Shown here: in pieces, positions 8,801 to 17,258 of the stretch
Layout of the letters: each line of letters begins with the position of its first letter
How positions within the stretch are numbered: position 1 is the first letter of the stretch
Assembly: GCA_016195405.1 (NCBI GenBank)
Contig: JACPZP010000045.1
Coordinates: 1-64,000 of the forward strand
Reading direction: 5' to 3'
Source: Planctomycetota bacterium
Lineage (GTDB): Bacteria > Planctomycetota > Planctomycetia > Gemmatales > Gemmataceae
DNA: 64,000 nt
Position numbers and translations under genes: made by a program
The notes under the pieces: generated by a model
The model's database searches: none
Told to the model about the DNA's origin: nothing
The model's input: only the letters and a program-made list of their open reading frames with translations

Positions 8801-8909
8801 GAGATCCACGCAAACCGATGCGTGGCAACATTGAAGTTTGTCTTTTGAGAGTGTCGGTCTTTTTCGACCGCCCAACACCACGGTCAACGGACCGTGGACC
8901 CATGCCTTC
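8801..8909 (+). ncRNA. CreR/CreA-like mini-CRISPR RNA (pseudo-repeat, spacer, pseudo-repeat)
   Basis: The first pseudo-repeat (8801-8837) is exactly 37 bp, like the array repeat, and keeps every structural block: a 7-bp stem CCACGCA/TGCGTGG with compensatory changes relative to the array, a 6-nt loop, 4 nt, and the handle ATTGAAGT (ATTGAAGC in the array). A 35-nt spacer (8838-8872) follows. The second pseudo-repeat (8873-8909) keeps the array stem CCACGGT/ACCGTGG and the ACCCAT after it, but its handle is lost, which does not matter at the 3' end. The spacer 5' half targets the csb1 promoter; its 3' half can fold as CGGTC/GACCG. Known relatives are the CreA antitoxin RNA of CreTA and the CreR autorepressor RNAs. 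I infer an autoregulatory guide loaded into this type I-G Cascade. Confidence 0.85.
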
Positions 8910-9111
8910 AGCTGCGGCGGGAGATGCTTGTTTTGCGTTGTCCGGCTTGGATACCATCGACCAATTGCACCGGCCAGCGGTCTTCGTGGCCGTCGATGGA
9001 CATGGTGATTTCGGCGTCGGTTGGAGGGTAATCGATAGGATTTTCCAGGACCAGGAAGTTGGGACCCAGCTGAGCGATCGGCAAGACGCGGCCGTTCACG
9101 TGCAGTTCCAT
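8908..9111 (-). CDS. Small conserved planctomycete-type protein
   Basis: A 67-aa protein starting MELHVNGRVLPIAQLGPNFL, with a DAEITMSIDGHEDRWPVQL segment, predicted as a small beta-rich protein. I recall similar small genes beside kinase-like genes in planctomycetes, which is the arrangement here. A longer start at 9165 would overlap the divergent kinase-like gene, so ATG 9111 is preferred. The stop touches the end of the second pseudo-repeat. Function unknown; it sits inside the cas locus without being a recognised cas gene. Confidence 0.6.
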   Translation of the reverse strand: MELHVNGRVLPIAQLGPNFLVLENPIDYPPTDAEITMSIDGHEDRWPVQLVDGIQAGQRKTSISRRS

Positions 9112-9157
9112 GCTTACGATAGCGGAATGAGCATGGGCACTTTTGTTGGCGGCATTC

Positions 9158-9655
9158 GTGGACATACCGGACCTTTCTCAACGAGCCGATACGTTTGCCA
9201 CGCGAGAAGGGTTGACGCTCGGAGATCAGCTTGGTTCTGGTGTTCAAGGTATCGTTTTCAGCGCGAAAATCCAAGCCGAAGAGGGCCGGCTTGCGATCAA
9301 GGTTCATAACCAAGGGGCTGCCTATTGCCGAGAGCGAGACGTCTACCTTCGCTTGCAAAATCTTGCGATTACCAATATTCACCGATGCAATGTTCCGGAA
9401 TTGGTCGATTACGATGACGAATTGTGGATTCTCGCGATGACCGTGGTGAAGCGGCCGTTCGTCTTGGATTTCGGCGGCGCCCACCTTGATAGGCCGCTGG
9501 ATTTTTCGGACGAGGTCTGGGCGGACTGGCGCAAGGATAAGCATGAGCAGTTTGGGTCGGCTTGGCCGAGAGTCGAGGCAATCTTGCGGCATCTGGAGGG
9601 GCTCGGCATTTATGTCGAGGATGTAAATCCCGGCAACATCGTTTTGCCGGATTGA
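9158..9655 (+). CDS. Small protein-kinase-like protein
   Basis: A 165-aa product with a glycine-rich loop LGSGVQGIVFSAK followed by LAIKVHN, resembling the ATP-binding lobe of protein kinases. A DFGGAHLD segment precedes a DVNPGNIVLPD C-terminus that resembles the catalytic DxxxxN of kinases. The order of these two motifs is reversed relative to canonical kinases, and the protein is short. The start is uncertain: GTG 9158 is chosen because the conserved reading begins there, and TTG 9143 is possible. It is the only protein-coding plus-strand gene in the locus and separates the effector genes from the adaptation genes. Confidence 0.6.
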   Translation: MDIPDLSQRADTFATREGLTLGDQLGSGVQGIVFSAKIQAEEGRLAIKVHNQGAAYCRERDVYLRLQNLAITNIHRCNVPELVDYDDELWILAMTVVKRPFVLDFGGAHLDRPLDFSDEVWADWRKDKHEQFGSAWPRVEAILRHLEGLGIYVEDVNPGNIVLPD

Positions 9656-9699
9656 ACCATGCGCGCAGATGTACCGTTTCATTTCGTTAACCTCCTACT

Positions 9700-9984
9700 T
9701 CAACTCACAATCACCACATCGTTCGCATCGTGCGCCTCGATGGGCAAGCCCAGGGCTTCGATTTGCTCGATGCAGCGGTTGCACAAAGGCACGAACAACA
9801 CCTGGTCTTCATCTAATTTGATGATGTCGTAAAGCCGGCTCTTGAGGCGCACGAGATCGTGTGCGGTCAGACGGCAGAGAAATACGGAGTATTGCCGGCG
9901 GAAGCCGAAGTCCTCGCACGTCTGGGCGACCTTTCGGAGACGCTTCGGGTCGCAGATATCATAGGCAACCAAGTACGAATCCAT
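9700..9984 (-). CDS. cas2: Cas2, spacer-acquisition subunit
   Basis: A 94-aa protein starting MDSYLVAYDICDPKRLRKVA. The first beta strand with its conserved Asp (YDICDPKR) and the later QYSVFLC are typical of Cas2, and length is normal. An upstream in-frame extension to 10086 is rejected because it crosses the palindromic element at 9989-10028. Cas2 bridges Cas1 dimers during integration; the gene lies 55 bp after the cas4-cas1 fusion. Confidence 0.93.
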   Translation of the reverse strand: MDSYLVAYDICDPKRLRKVAQTCEDFGFRRQYSVFLCRLTAHDLVRLKSRLYDIIKLDEDQVLFVPLCNRCIEQIEALGLPIEAHDANDVVIVS

Positions 9985-9988
9985 AGGA

Positions 9989-10028
9989 CCCCTCACCCCT
10001 GACCCTCTCCCCTGAGGGGCGAGGAGGG
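9989..10028. repeat. Short palindromic intergenic element
   Basis: A C-rich stretch with arms CCCCTCA (9989-9995) and TGAGGGG (10013-10019), between cas4-cas1 and cas2. It looks like the CCCTCACCC...GAGGGG type of dispersed palindrome of GC-rich genomes. It could also fold in the mRNA ahead of cas2. Confidence 0.5.
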
Positions 10029-10039
10029 AAAACAAAAGA

Positions 10040-11809
10040 TCATCGTACGGTGAAGCCCGTGTAATTGGGAATATCCCCGCGGACATAGGCGGCGAGCATG
10101 CGGGCTTGGACTTCCAGCATCCGGCCGTAGCTCATCTTGTAGCCGAAGACGGGATGGGTCACGACTGTCGCCTTCCGCTGCTCGTAGGCTTGGAAGAACC
10201 GCTTTCGCCCGTCTTCGGTGAGATGGCAGCTGTCGCGCCAGACTAGAAAATCCTGCGGCGCCAGGCCGCCGGTGTTGATGAGGGTCAGGACCACCGAGTC
10301 GGCGATGATGGCCCGGAATTCTTCCATTACGTCGAGGGCCAGCGAGGGCTTGCCGTGCCGGCCCACGTGAAAGAAGCCGCAGTACGGATCAAAACCGACG
10401 GCGCAGAGGGCCGAAAAGCAATCCTTCAGCAGGAGCGCGTAGGAGAAGGAAAGCAGGGCGTTCACCGGGTCGCGTGGCGGGCGGCGGTTGCGGGACTTGA
10501 AATCGAAACCGGTCTGCCCGCTTTTCGTTGGCACAGGCAGCTTGATCATTCGGCTGAACTGACTGAAATACAGCGCCGCGGCCTGCCCCTCAGTGCCGAG
10601 TAATACGGCCGGATCGGAGATTCTGTCGAGCCGGGTCAGCAGCTCCGCCATCTCACGGGCCGCCGGCTCGTCACTGCCACGGATGCCGTTGTCAGGACTT
10701 GGTGCATGCCCATTGCCGTTTACGGGATCGTCGGGCGAACGGGATCGCAGACAGCGCATAAGCAGCGTGCGCTGGTTCGTGATCTTGGCCTTGACCACGG
10801 CCTTGGCTAAGGACAGTGCGCGCTCCGGATCTGCGAAAAGACGGAATTGGTTGGTTCGCAGGTGAATGTTCTTGGTCGGCGCCGGCTGCAGAGCGGCGAT
10901 GAATCGGCCGTACCCGGTCATGTAGACGACGGGCACGTCGAGCGTCGCGAGGCACTCCAGGGCCTGAGTCGAAACCTGCACGTTGCCAAAGATGACGACC
11001 TGGCGAATGGCCGCGATCGGGACGCGTTGAATCTCCTGACCATCCTTACGCACCACAAGATGTTCGCTGCGTTTGCCGACGTGGGAACCGGGCTCCTGGA
11101 GATAGAGAACAGCGCCCTCATCGATCTGCGGCAACACCCGCGTGATGCCGGCGGCGGTTTCCTCGGCCGGCGTCAGTCGTTGATGGCTCAGGCAGTACAG
11201 GGTTTCCTCAGGCTGGCAGATGGGTGCGAGTGAACAGCCGAAGCATCGGTGGCGAAGTTCGGCCGGTAGCGGTTCAGGAGGAGAATCGCGCAGTTCCAAT
11301 TCGTGAATTGTTTGGATGGCTTGGAGCGTCTTTTGGCGTAGGTCATCGTCAAGTGGCACCTCGACGCGCGTCTTGCTGCCGATGTAATAGAGGATGCCCT
11401 TCTGGATTTTGGTCCCCAATTCCTCCTCCAACAGCATCGCCTGAGCGCAGACCTGAACGGCGTCGTTATCCCAGAATGGCGGCTGACCGTTGTCGCCCGA
11501 GGGGCCGCTGCCGCGTTTGTATTCCACCGGGTAGACCTCGCCGTCTTTTTCTTCGACGAGGTCAAGCTTCCCTGAGAGACCGAGGCTCGTGGAACTGATC
11601 TGCACGCTGCGCGTGTGGAGAACGGCGCCATCCTTGCGCGGGCGATGCTGCAGGGTCGGGTCGTCGACGCGGCGATGCTGGAAGAGCCCGTCCTCGACGT
11701 GCTCATTGATCGGCATGACGGACTCGACATATTCGAGGTAATAGAGCCGCTGGCAGTACGTCACCTGGTTTAGGGCGCGAAGAGGGATGAGGTCGCTTAA
11801 GCCGTTCAT
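10040..11809 (-). CDS. cas4-cas1: Cas4-Cas1 fusion
   Basis: A 589-aa fusion diagnostic of type I-G. The Cas4 part (about 1-215) has C19 and a C-terminal cluster C189, C192 and C198 for an iron-sulfur centre, plus RecB-type residues in GKLDLV (D83) and PVEYKRG (E96, K98). The Cas1 part (about 225-589) has the metal ligands in GTEGQAA (near 407), GFFHVGRHGKPS (near 480) and LALDVMEEF. In Geobacter such a fusion selects protospacers with TTN PAMs and integrates them with Cas2. GGAAGAACC precedes the ATG. All expected catalytic residues are visible. Confidence 0.95.
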   Translation of the reverse strand: MNGLSDLIPLRALNQVTYCQRLYYLEYVESVMPINEHVEDGLFQHRRVDDPTLQHRPRKDGAVLHTRSVQISSTSLGLSGKLDLVEEKDGEVYPVEYKRGSGPSGDNGQPPFWDNDAVQVCAQAMLLEEELGTKIQKGILYYIGSKTRVEVPLDDDLRQKTLQAIQTIHELELRDSPPEPLPAELRHRCFGCSLAPICQPEETLYCLSHQRLTPAEETAAGITRVLPQIDEGAVLYLQEPGSHVGKRSEHLVVRKDGQEIQRVPIAAIRQVVIFGNVQVSTQALECLATLDVPVVYMTGYGRFIAALQPAPTKNIHLRTNQFRLFADPERALSLAKAVVKAKITNQRTLLMRCLRSRSPDDPVNGNGHAPSPDNGIRGSDEPAAREMAELLTRLDRISDPAVLLGTEGQAAALYFSQFSRMIKLPVPTKSGQTGFDFKSRNRRPPRDPVNALLSFSYALLLKDCFSALCAVGFDPYCGFFHVGRHGKPSLALDVMEEFRAIIADSVVLTLINTGGLAPQDFLVWRDSCHLTEDGRKRFFQAYEQRKATVVTHPVFGYKMSYGRMLEVQARMLAAYVRGDIPNYTGFTVR

Positions 11810-11889
11810 GGTTCTTCCTTTTCCTGAAAGACGGAGCGGGCATTAACAAGGGAGATGACTCCGTTAGGGTAAACAGCGTCATCCCACGC

Positions 11890-13179
11890 CTAAAACCGCG
11901 AATCTTCATCGCTGGCGCCAACAGGTTCGAGGGCGGGAGGCTCAGTTTCCAGGGCGATCATGGCCAGCTCAAGGTTGGCGATCTGCGGCAGGCTCGAACC
12001 GAGAATCCCGCCAAGGTCTCCATACAGACCCGCGGTATTAAGGGCGGCGCGTTCGAGTTGTTTTTCCCGCTTCGCCCAGAGTCGGTGCATCGATCGCTTT
12101 TCGGATTCGAGATCGTCTTTCAACGTCATGAAGGCTTCGACGATGCCTTCAATGCGCTGGCGGAATTCCGAGCCGGCAAGATAGGTGTAAAGGAGTTCGA
12201 CCTTGTTCCGCCGGCCTTCTAGAGATCGCCGGGTGCGAGCGGCTTCGATCATGCCGTGGCGCAGTGCGGCCGCCAGTCCCGTGAGGCAGTGACGGCTCGT
12301 CACCCACACGCCATCGATGCACCCGAAGGTCTCAAGTCCCTTCGGCAATTCCTCACTGGTCAGGACCGCCACATGCGCTTTGGCTGCGCGTTGGTCGTTG
12401 CGCAGCTTCGGCAGCCAACCGTCGCTCCAATTCTTGGTGCGTTTCGCCTCCCAAAGGATGACCCCGCAGTCGAGTCCAGTGTTGTCATGCACGCGCTGGA
12501 GAATGTCGCCGCCGTGGGCGCCGACCGGAACCGCGTCGATGGTGTCGTGGGGGAAAAGATCACGGAGAAGTTCTTCCAGCTCTAACTCCATCACTTCGCC
12601 ACGGGCTTGCGGCGATCCCTTTTCGGCGATGCGCTTGAGGTCATCGATCTGGCCGCGCAGATCTGTGATGAGCTTCTCCTTGTCGGCTACATTCAAACGG
12701 TTCTGTTCCTCTGCCTCCCGTTTTGCTTCCTCGCGGATCGCCGCTCGTTCCACGTCGATGGTTCTAGTGACTGTCAATTCCAGTTCGTGCCTTTGCGCTT
12801 CAAGATCGCGACGTTCTTGGCGCAGTTGCAGTTCGGAGCGTTGTGCTTCTCCGAGTTTGTTCTTCGCCAGGTTGAGCTGGTCGGTCAAATCGTGCACTTC
12901 AAGCGCGACTGCTTCTTGTGCCTTTTTCTCCGCTTCAAGCAACAGGCGCGGTTGTTCCTGGGCCACACGTTCGGCTACCTGCTGGTCCAGCGTTCGGCGA
13001 GAAGCATCCAGCACTTGCTCGCGTTGACCAAGATTTTCTTCGCGTTTCGCAATTTCCTCGTCCTTCCGCCGTGCTTGCGCTTCGACCTCCTTTTGGAGCT
13101 GGGCGCGAAGCTGAGCAGACAAAACCGCGGAGACCTCAATTTCAACATTGCAGTTGGGACATCGGATTGTGTCAGCCAT
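11890..13179 (-). CDS. DUF2130 family protein, coiled coil plus PD-(D/E)XK-like domain
   Basis: A 429-aa protein. MADTIRCPNCNVEIEVS opens with a CxxC zinc-ribbon-like motif, followed by a long Gln/Glu/Arg-rich coiled coil to about residue 215. Next is a domain with VMELELEELL, GGDILQRV and VILWEAKRT, which reads as the E, D and ExK of a PD-(D/E)XK nuclease fold. DUF2130 proteins are RmuC-like in layout. ATG 13179 is chosen because AGAGGAA precedes it and it gives the zinc motif. It is the last gene of the HerA/NurA set, about 180 bp after herA, and 80 bp ahead of cas4-cas1 on the same strand. Confidence 0.75.
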   Translation of the reverse strand: MADTIRCPNCNVEIEVSAVLSAQLRAQLQKEVEAQARRKDEEIAKREENLGQREQVLDASRRTLDQQVAERVAQEQPRLLLEAEKKAQEAVALEVHDLTDQLNLAKNKLGEAQRSELQLRQERRDLEAQRHELELTVTRTIDVERAAIREEAKREAEEQNRLNVADKEKLITDLRGQIDDLKRIAEKGSPQARGEVMELELEELLRDLFPHDTIDAVPVGAHGGDILQRVHDNTGLDCGVILWEAKRTKNWSDGWLPKLRNDQRAAKAHVAVLTSEELPKGLETFGCIDGVWVTSRHCLTGLAAALRHGMIEAARTRRSLEGRRNKVELLYTYLAGSEFRQRIEGIVEAFMTLKDDLESEKRSMHRLWAKREKQLERAALNTAGLYGDLGGILGSSLPQIANLELAMIALETEPPALEPVGASDEDSRF

Positions 13180-13361
13180 GGGTAGTTCCTCTAAGAAAAT
13201 GGGACGGCACCCCGAGGAGATTCGAAGCACTTGCGTCCCTTACTTCTTGCAGCCGAAAGCTTGGTGACGACAAAAAAGTGAGATGCTTTCAGAAGCGATC
13301 AGACAAATGCGCCGATTGCATCTTGTCGACGCAAAATGGGAACGTGATTCGCGAAAGTCGC

Positions 13362-15203
13362 CTAATCGACCATCTGCAATTTGCATCGGCCCGGTTCCAG
13401 AGCCACCAGCATCGCCGGATCGATGCCCTGTGCGGAGATGATCGCCTGGCCCGTTGGCAAATGCTTGAGTCGCGTCCACAGGCTATCCGAAACGCCGCCG
13501 ACCGAATTCTTGAGACGCGAGATCGTTGGTTCATCACTGAGCCGAAGAAGGATGCGGTTGTTACACAGAGTGAAGAGCTCGCCAGGCAAATGCTGGGGAA
13601 ACTGCGTTGCAAACATGAGGCCGAGCCATCGTTTGCGGCCACGACGGGCGATGCGTTGAATTTGCTCAAACACGGTGGGCATCTGCTTGCTGCGCTCCAG
13701 CGACACAAACTCATGCGCTTCCTCGATAATAATCACCGTTTTGGGCTTCTTGTCCGCAGGCGCCTTGGCATACACCTGCTCTTGGGCTTCAGTGACGCCG
13801 CGCAACAAATCAGAAATCGCAAGATTCCGATGCTGTGGCGAATCCACACCTTGCATATCGAAGATCAACACGCGTCCGGGGGCGAGCATGTCAGGGTATT
13901 TGAGACTGGTAATGGGCCGATCATCGGGCCCAGTCCGGCCGGAGCGGTCAAACAAACCAGTACGATACAATCCGGCGACTAAGCCAACGGTCTTCCGCCA
14001 GGAAGCAATGTTCCCGTGACGTTTCTTGACGGGTCCAGCCTTCGTCATCAGTTCTCTGGCATGTCCTCGAAAGCCATCGTCGTGCAGGTAACGATCGTCG
14101 ATAGAATCCTCGCCGGCCACGACAGCGGCGACAGCCTCAGCCATGTCAAGTACATGAGCCAATCTCAAGTCCGGGTATCCGGTTTCTTGATCGTCCCACG
14201 CGGCCAAGGCTTTGCGGTGAAGCTCCTTATCCTCGACCAAGCCGAGTTGCGTGAGAAGTTCACACGCGGCATCGTAGGACGCCATGAAGCGATCGGATTG
14301 CGCTTCGTTTCCACGCAAGATCTCGACGGCAATGTGCGGTGAGATCGCCGGGAAATCAAGGCAGAACCGGCGGATATGTGAATGATCAGGATTCGTCGTG
14401 GGTGCATCGGTGGGCACAAGGAGAAAAGTGTTTTCGATCCCCGCAGGCTTCAAACCTAGAGCGTGAAGGGTTGGCACGATCTTCTGGGATTCTGCGGCTT
14501 GATCGATCATCGTGTATTCGCCCTCGACATCTATCAAGAGCACACAGAACCCGGCGGCGGAGAGCTTTTCGATTAAGCTGGCTACGAGTGTGGATTTGCC
14601 GGAGCCTGTGGTGCCGACGACGAGCGTATGACGCGGAACATGATGTTTCTCAGCGCTTCGCAATCCCACCACAATCTCCGGATAACCCACCGCGGGTCCA
14701 AGACGAATGTCCCCGTCACAGTTAAGGGCTTTTTTGGTTTCATCGGGGGTCAGCAGACACACGCGACTATTGGGGCGCGGACGACTGAGAGGCGTACTTA
14801 CTTGCCCTTCTTTCATTTCGCCAAGGATGTCCAATGCAACCCAACCATGGTACGGCGGCGTGAAAACGCTTCCCTCGATCTGCGTGGCGACGAGCATAGG
14901 CGATGTTGCAGGAAGGCCATTGGGCGCCGCATAAGGCCCTCGTGTGACTTGGCCCAGATAAATACGGCCGTCGTCTCTGCTTTCGATTCGCGCTAATGCC
15001 TGCGAGCGCCATTTCTCAAAGCGGTCCTGCGGGAACACGACGAGAACAGAGCGATCCTCACTGCCGGATGTGTCGAAGAGGGTCCGTCCATCACCGTCGT
15101 CGGGCTTCCAGGGACCGTTGCGTTCCGGTGGTACACTCAGTTCACCGAGAGCGTCGTCAAGAACCGTGTCAAATGCGTCGCCGCCCGGTTTCGAGTCGTT
15201 CAT
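13362..15203 (-). CDS. HerA-type hexameric ATPase/translocase
   Basis: A 613-aa protein with Walker A GTTGSGKST (197-205), a Walker B region TVIIIEEAHEFV (about 488-499) and FATQFPQHL, which is sensor-like for the HerA/FtsK superfamily. The N-terminal ~180 residues fit a HAS-barrel-like domain. HerA proteins form hexameric rings that push DNA into an associated nuclease. The gene directly follows the NurA-like gene (30-bp gap, GGGAG before the ATG). HerA-nuclease pairs are known in DNA end processing and in several anti-phage systems; which applies here cannot be told from sequence. Confidence 0.85.
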   Translation of the reverse strand: MNDSKPGGDAFDTVLDDALGELSVPPERNGPWKPDDGDGRTLFDTSGSEDRSVLVVFPQDRFEKWRSQALARIESRDDGRIYLGQVTRGPYAAPNGLPATSPMLVATQIEGSVFTPPYHGWVALDILGEMKEGQVSTPLSRPRPNSRVCLLTPDETKKALNCDGDIRLGPAVGYPEIVVGLRSAEKHHVPRHTLVVGTTGSGKSTLVASLIEKLSAAGFCVLLIDVEGEYTMIDQAAESQKIVPTLHALGLKPAGIENTFLLVPTDAPTTNPDHSHIRRFCLDFPAISPHIAVEILRGNEAQSDRFMASYDAACELLTQLGLVEDKELHRKALAAWDDQETGYPDLRLAHVLDMAEAVAAVVAGEDSIDDRYLHDDGFRGHARELMTKAGPVKKRHGNIASWRKTVGLVAGLYRTGLFDRSGRTGPDDRPITSLKYPDMLAPGRVLIFDMQGVDSPQHRNLAISDLLRGVTEAQEQVYAKAPADKKPKTVIIIEEAHEFVSLERSKQMPTVFEQIQRIARRGRKRWLGLMFATQFPQHLPGELFTLCNNRILLRLSDEPTISRLKNSVGGVSDSLWTRLKHLPTGQAIISAQGIDPAMLVALEPGRCKLQMVD

Positions 15204-15233
15204 GGTTCATGCTCCCTTCGGCGAAGTCCAGCG

Positions 15234-16490
15234 TTAAGTTGCGAAGAGATGGGGCACACCGGCCTTGGCGTATGCCGCTTCTACTAAGCCTTGAAATGCC
15301 TCCATGCCCAGGAGTACCTTGCTGCTGACGGCGGCCAGGTCAAGGGACAGCGGAAAGCCGCGATGGGGTTGCAACGCGGCATCGGCCATCGCTAGAACGG
15401 CCGCAGGCAGGGCATGATCGGCGTGAGCAACAAAGACTTGGCCAGGAGCGTGCTCGGTGGCGCGCAGGCCCCCAACGACCATCGCCTCGCCGAGGCGGCG
15501 TGCGAAATCTTCCACTTTACGGCGATAGCCATGGACGAAATGGCCGCTTTCCAAGATGTCGTCGAGTGCGGCCTTGCCCTTCTGAAAAATGGCAATCTGC
15601 TGTTTTTCCAGGGCGTTTGCCAGTGTTGCGAATGCGTAGTGGCTTCCCGGACTGAGCAGGAAGATCCAGCGCCGATAGTCGATCAATAGTTGCTCGAGGA
15701 TCGGGAGTGTCTCGTCAATCAGTGCCATCGAACCCGAACCCGTCAGAAGTTCCAGTGGTGCTGGCATGCCATGGCCGAGGCGCCAGCGGGTCTGGGTCTT
15801 TTCAAGAAGTGCCTTGCGTTCGGCGGCGGCCATTACTCCCCGCCTGAGCAAATAGGTGACGCGATCCCGGCCAGCGCCAGGGCCGGATCCTACAGGGCTG
15901 CGCCGTCCACGGCTGTCCAATACACTTCGGATTTCGTCAACGAGATTGCCACCAGCTATCGCCTGGTCGCGTCGAAGAAACGTCGTCCGCCATGACTGCA
16001 AGTTGCCGTCATATCGGACGAGGCAAATACCGATGGCGACCAAAGCGGCGGCGGCACCGTCATGTCCCGCGCTGCTCCCGTTTACTGCTGTGACATCACC
16101 ACACAACAAACTATTGCGGTAGGCATCGCGCAGATGTGCGGGGCGAACTGTATAGACGCCGGCTTGCTCTGGTGCGTCGGTGAACTCAGGCAGCTTCGGG
16201 AAAACCTCCGCTTGGATAATCTCACGCCAGCGCTGTTCGACTGCCACGGATGACGAAACGAAGCGATGGACCGAAGCCGTCATTTTTTCCAAATCGGCAT
16301 TTTCATCCCACGATCCAAAATCGAGCGCTTTTCGCAACGACTGACCAAGCGCGCGCTGGAGTTCCACATCCGTAACGATGGAATTATCGTCGAACGGTGG
16401 CGTTTGCGCGTGCCGGGACGGGTCGTCCATCCGATCATCATTGCATCGATCTGCGGTTTGGGGGACACCGTTTCCGTCAAAGGAGATCAT
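15234..16490 (-). CDS. NurA-like nuclease partner of HerA
   Basis: About 418 aa. LLCGDVTAVNGSSAG near residue 130 resembles the DGS-type metal-binding strand of NurA. YDG and DETLPILEQLLIDYRRW follow at NurA-like spacing, and HRGFPLSLDLAAVSSKVLLG resembles the C-terminal NurA motif where the last catalytic residues lie. NurA resects DNA ends with HerA. The first motif has Asn where NurA often has Asp, so activity is not assured. ATG 16490 is chosen; GTG 16499 is possible. The family call rests on motif layout and on the adjacent herA gene. Confidence 0.6.
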   Translation of the reverse strand: MISFDGNGVPQTADRCNDDRMDDPSRHAQTPPFDDNSIVTDVELQRALGQSLRKALDFGSWDENADLEKMTASVHRFVSSSVAVEQRWREIIQAEVFPKLPEFTDAPEQAGVYTVRPAHLRDAYRNSLLCGDVTAVNGSSAGHDGAAAALVAIGICLVRYDGNLQSWRTTFLRRDQAIAGGNLVDEIRSVLDSRGRRSPVGSGPGAGRDRVTYLLRRGVMAAAERKALLEKTQTRWRLGHGMPAPLELLTGSGSMALIDETLPILEQLLIDYRRWIFLLSPGSHYAFATLANALEKQQIAIFQKGKAALDDILESGHFVHGYRRKVEDFARRLGEAMVVGGLRATEHAPGQVFVAHADHALPAAVLAMADAALQPHRGFPLSLDLAAVSSKVLLGMEAFQGLVEAAYAKAGVPHLFAT

Positions 16491-16520
16491 GGGAGTCACC
16501 GGGCGGTGGGGGCTCGTTCC

Positions 16521-17258
16521 TTACATCCCCAACGCCTCCGTAAAGGAACGTCGGGCGCGTGCCAGGCGCCTAAGGTCTTCCGCATAATGGCCTGCCCAAT
16601 TGCGGGGCAAGCCGAATTGCTCTTCAAGATGCTGTCGCCACTCGATCGCCGCGCCCGGCCACGGTCGCGCCGTTCGCATGGTGCCGAATACGATTCGCCA
16701 TGGCGCCAAGAGCTCAAAGGCCAATTCGTTGGCGGTTCGTTCAACTTGACTGACCGGCTGAACGAAGGAACCATCGGCCATTCGATCCATGAAATGAACG
16801 TGCGGCTCGACGGAAACGTCGGCAAGGCATGCTGACAGTTGTTCCGGGGCGGTCGGCGGCCGGTCACCATCGAAGACAGAAAGGAGCGACGGGCCCAAGC
16901 GTCGATCGGCCCGTCGCCGTGGTTCTTCGTAGTCCGCGAGAAAGTGGCCGAACTCGTGTGCGATGGTAACACGGCGATGGTCCGGTCCTAGGGTTTGTTC
17001 GACAAACAGAAAAACGATACCCTTGCACGCGTACAGGCATCCATCAACCCAGCGATCTTTCGTCACAAGCCAAACCTGGTGGTCTCGAACCGCAAGCCAA
17101 ACACGGACCGCCTGCGGACAGAGACGCTCCAATGAGACGATGGCAACCGAGGGCTTTGCTTTGTGGATTGCAACTTCAAGGTTGCGCGGAAAAGGCTCCT
17201 CAGTACCCGCTTCCTCCCAAAATTTGGCTGCCAGGGTTTCGATCCTATCGCTAATCAT
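16521..17258 (-). CDS. ImmA/IrrE-type (M78) metallopeptidase
   Basis: A 245-aa protein with the zinc motif HEFGH at 101-105 in VTIAHEFGHFLADY, and a later ERTANELAFELLAPW segment that supplies the third ligand in M78 peptidases. These enzymes cleave repressors to switch on mobile elements or stress operons. The start (ATG 17258) overlaps the preceding stop by 8 nt, so the two are probably co-translated. In this operon it is a candidate sensor-protease for the sigma-like gene or for the small gene upstream. Confidence 0.85.
   Translation of the reverse strand: MISDRIETLAAKFWEEAGTEEPFPRNLEVAIHKAKPSVAIVSLERLCPQAVRVWLAVRDHQVWLVTKDRWVDGCLYACKGIVFLFVEQTLGPDHRRVTIAHEFGHFLADYEEPRRRADRRLGPSLLSVFDGDRPPTAPEQLSACLADVSVEPHVHFMDRMADGSFVQPVSQVERTANELAFELLAPWRIVFGTMRTARPWPGAAIEWRQHLEEQFGLPRNWAGHYAEDLRRLARARRSFTEALGM

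Noticed and set aside
8801-8909. CreTA toxin-antitoxin reading of the mini-CRISPR
   Set aside because: The seed match points to the cas promoter, not to a separate toxin promoter, and no small toxin gene is evident; autorepression (CreR) fits better, though CreTA is not fully excluded.
8714-8957. N-terminal extension of csb1 to 8957
   Set aside because: It would translate the promoter and the pseudo-repeat; the ribosome site and family N-terminus support ATG 8714.
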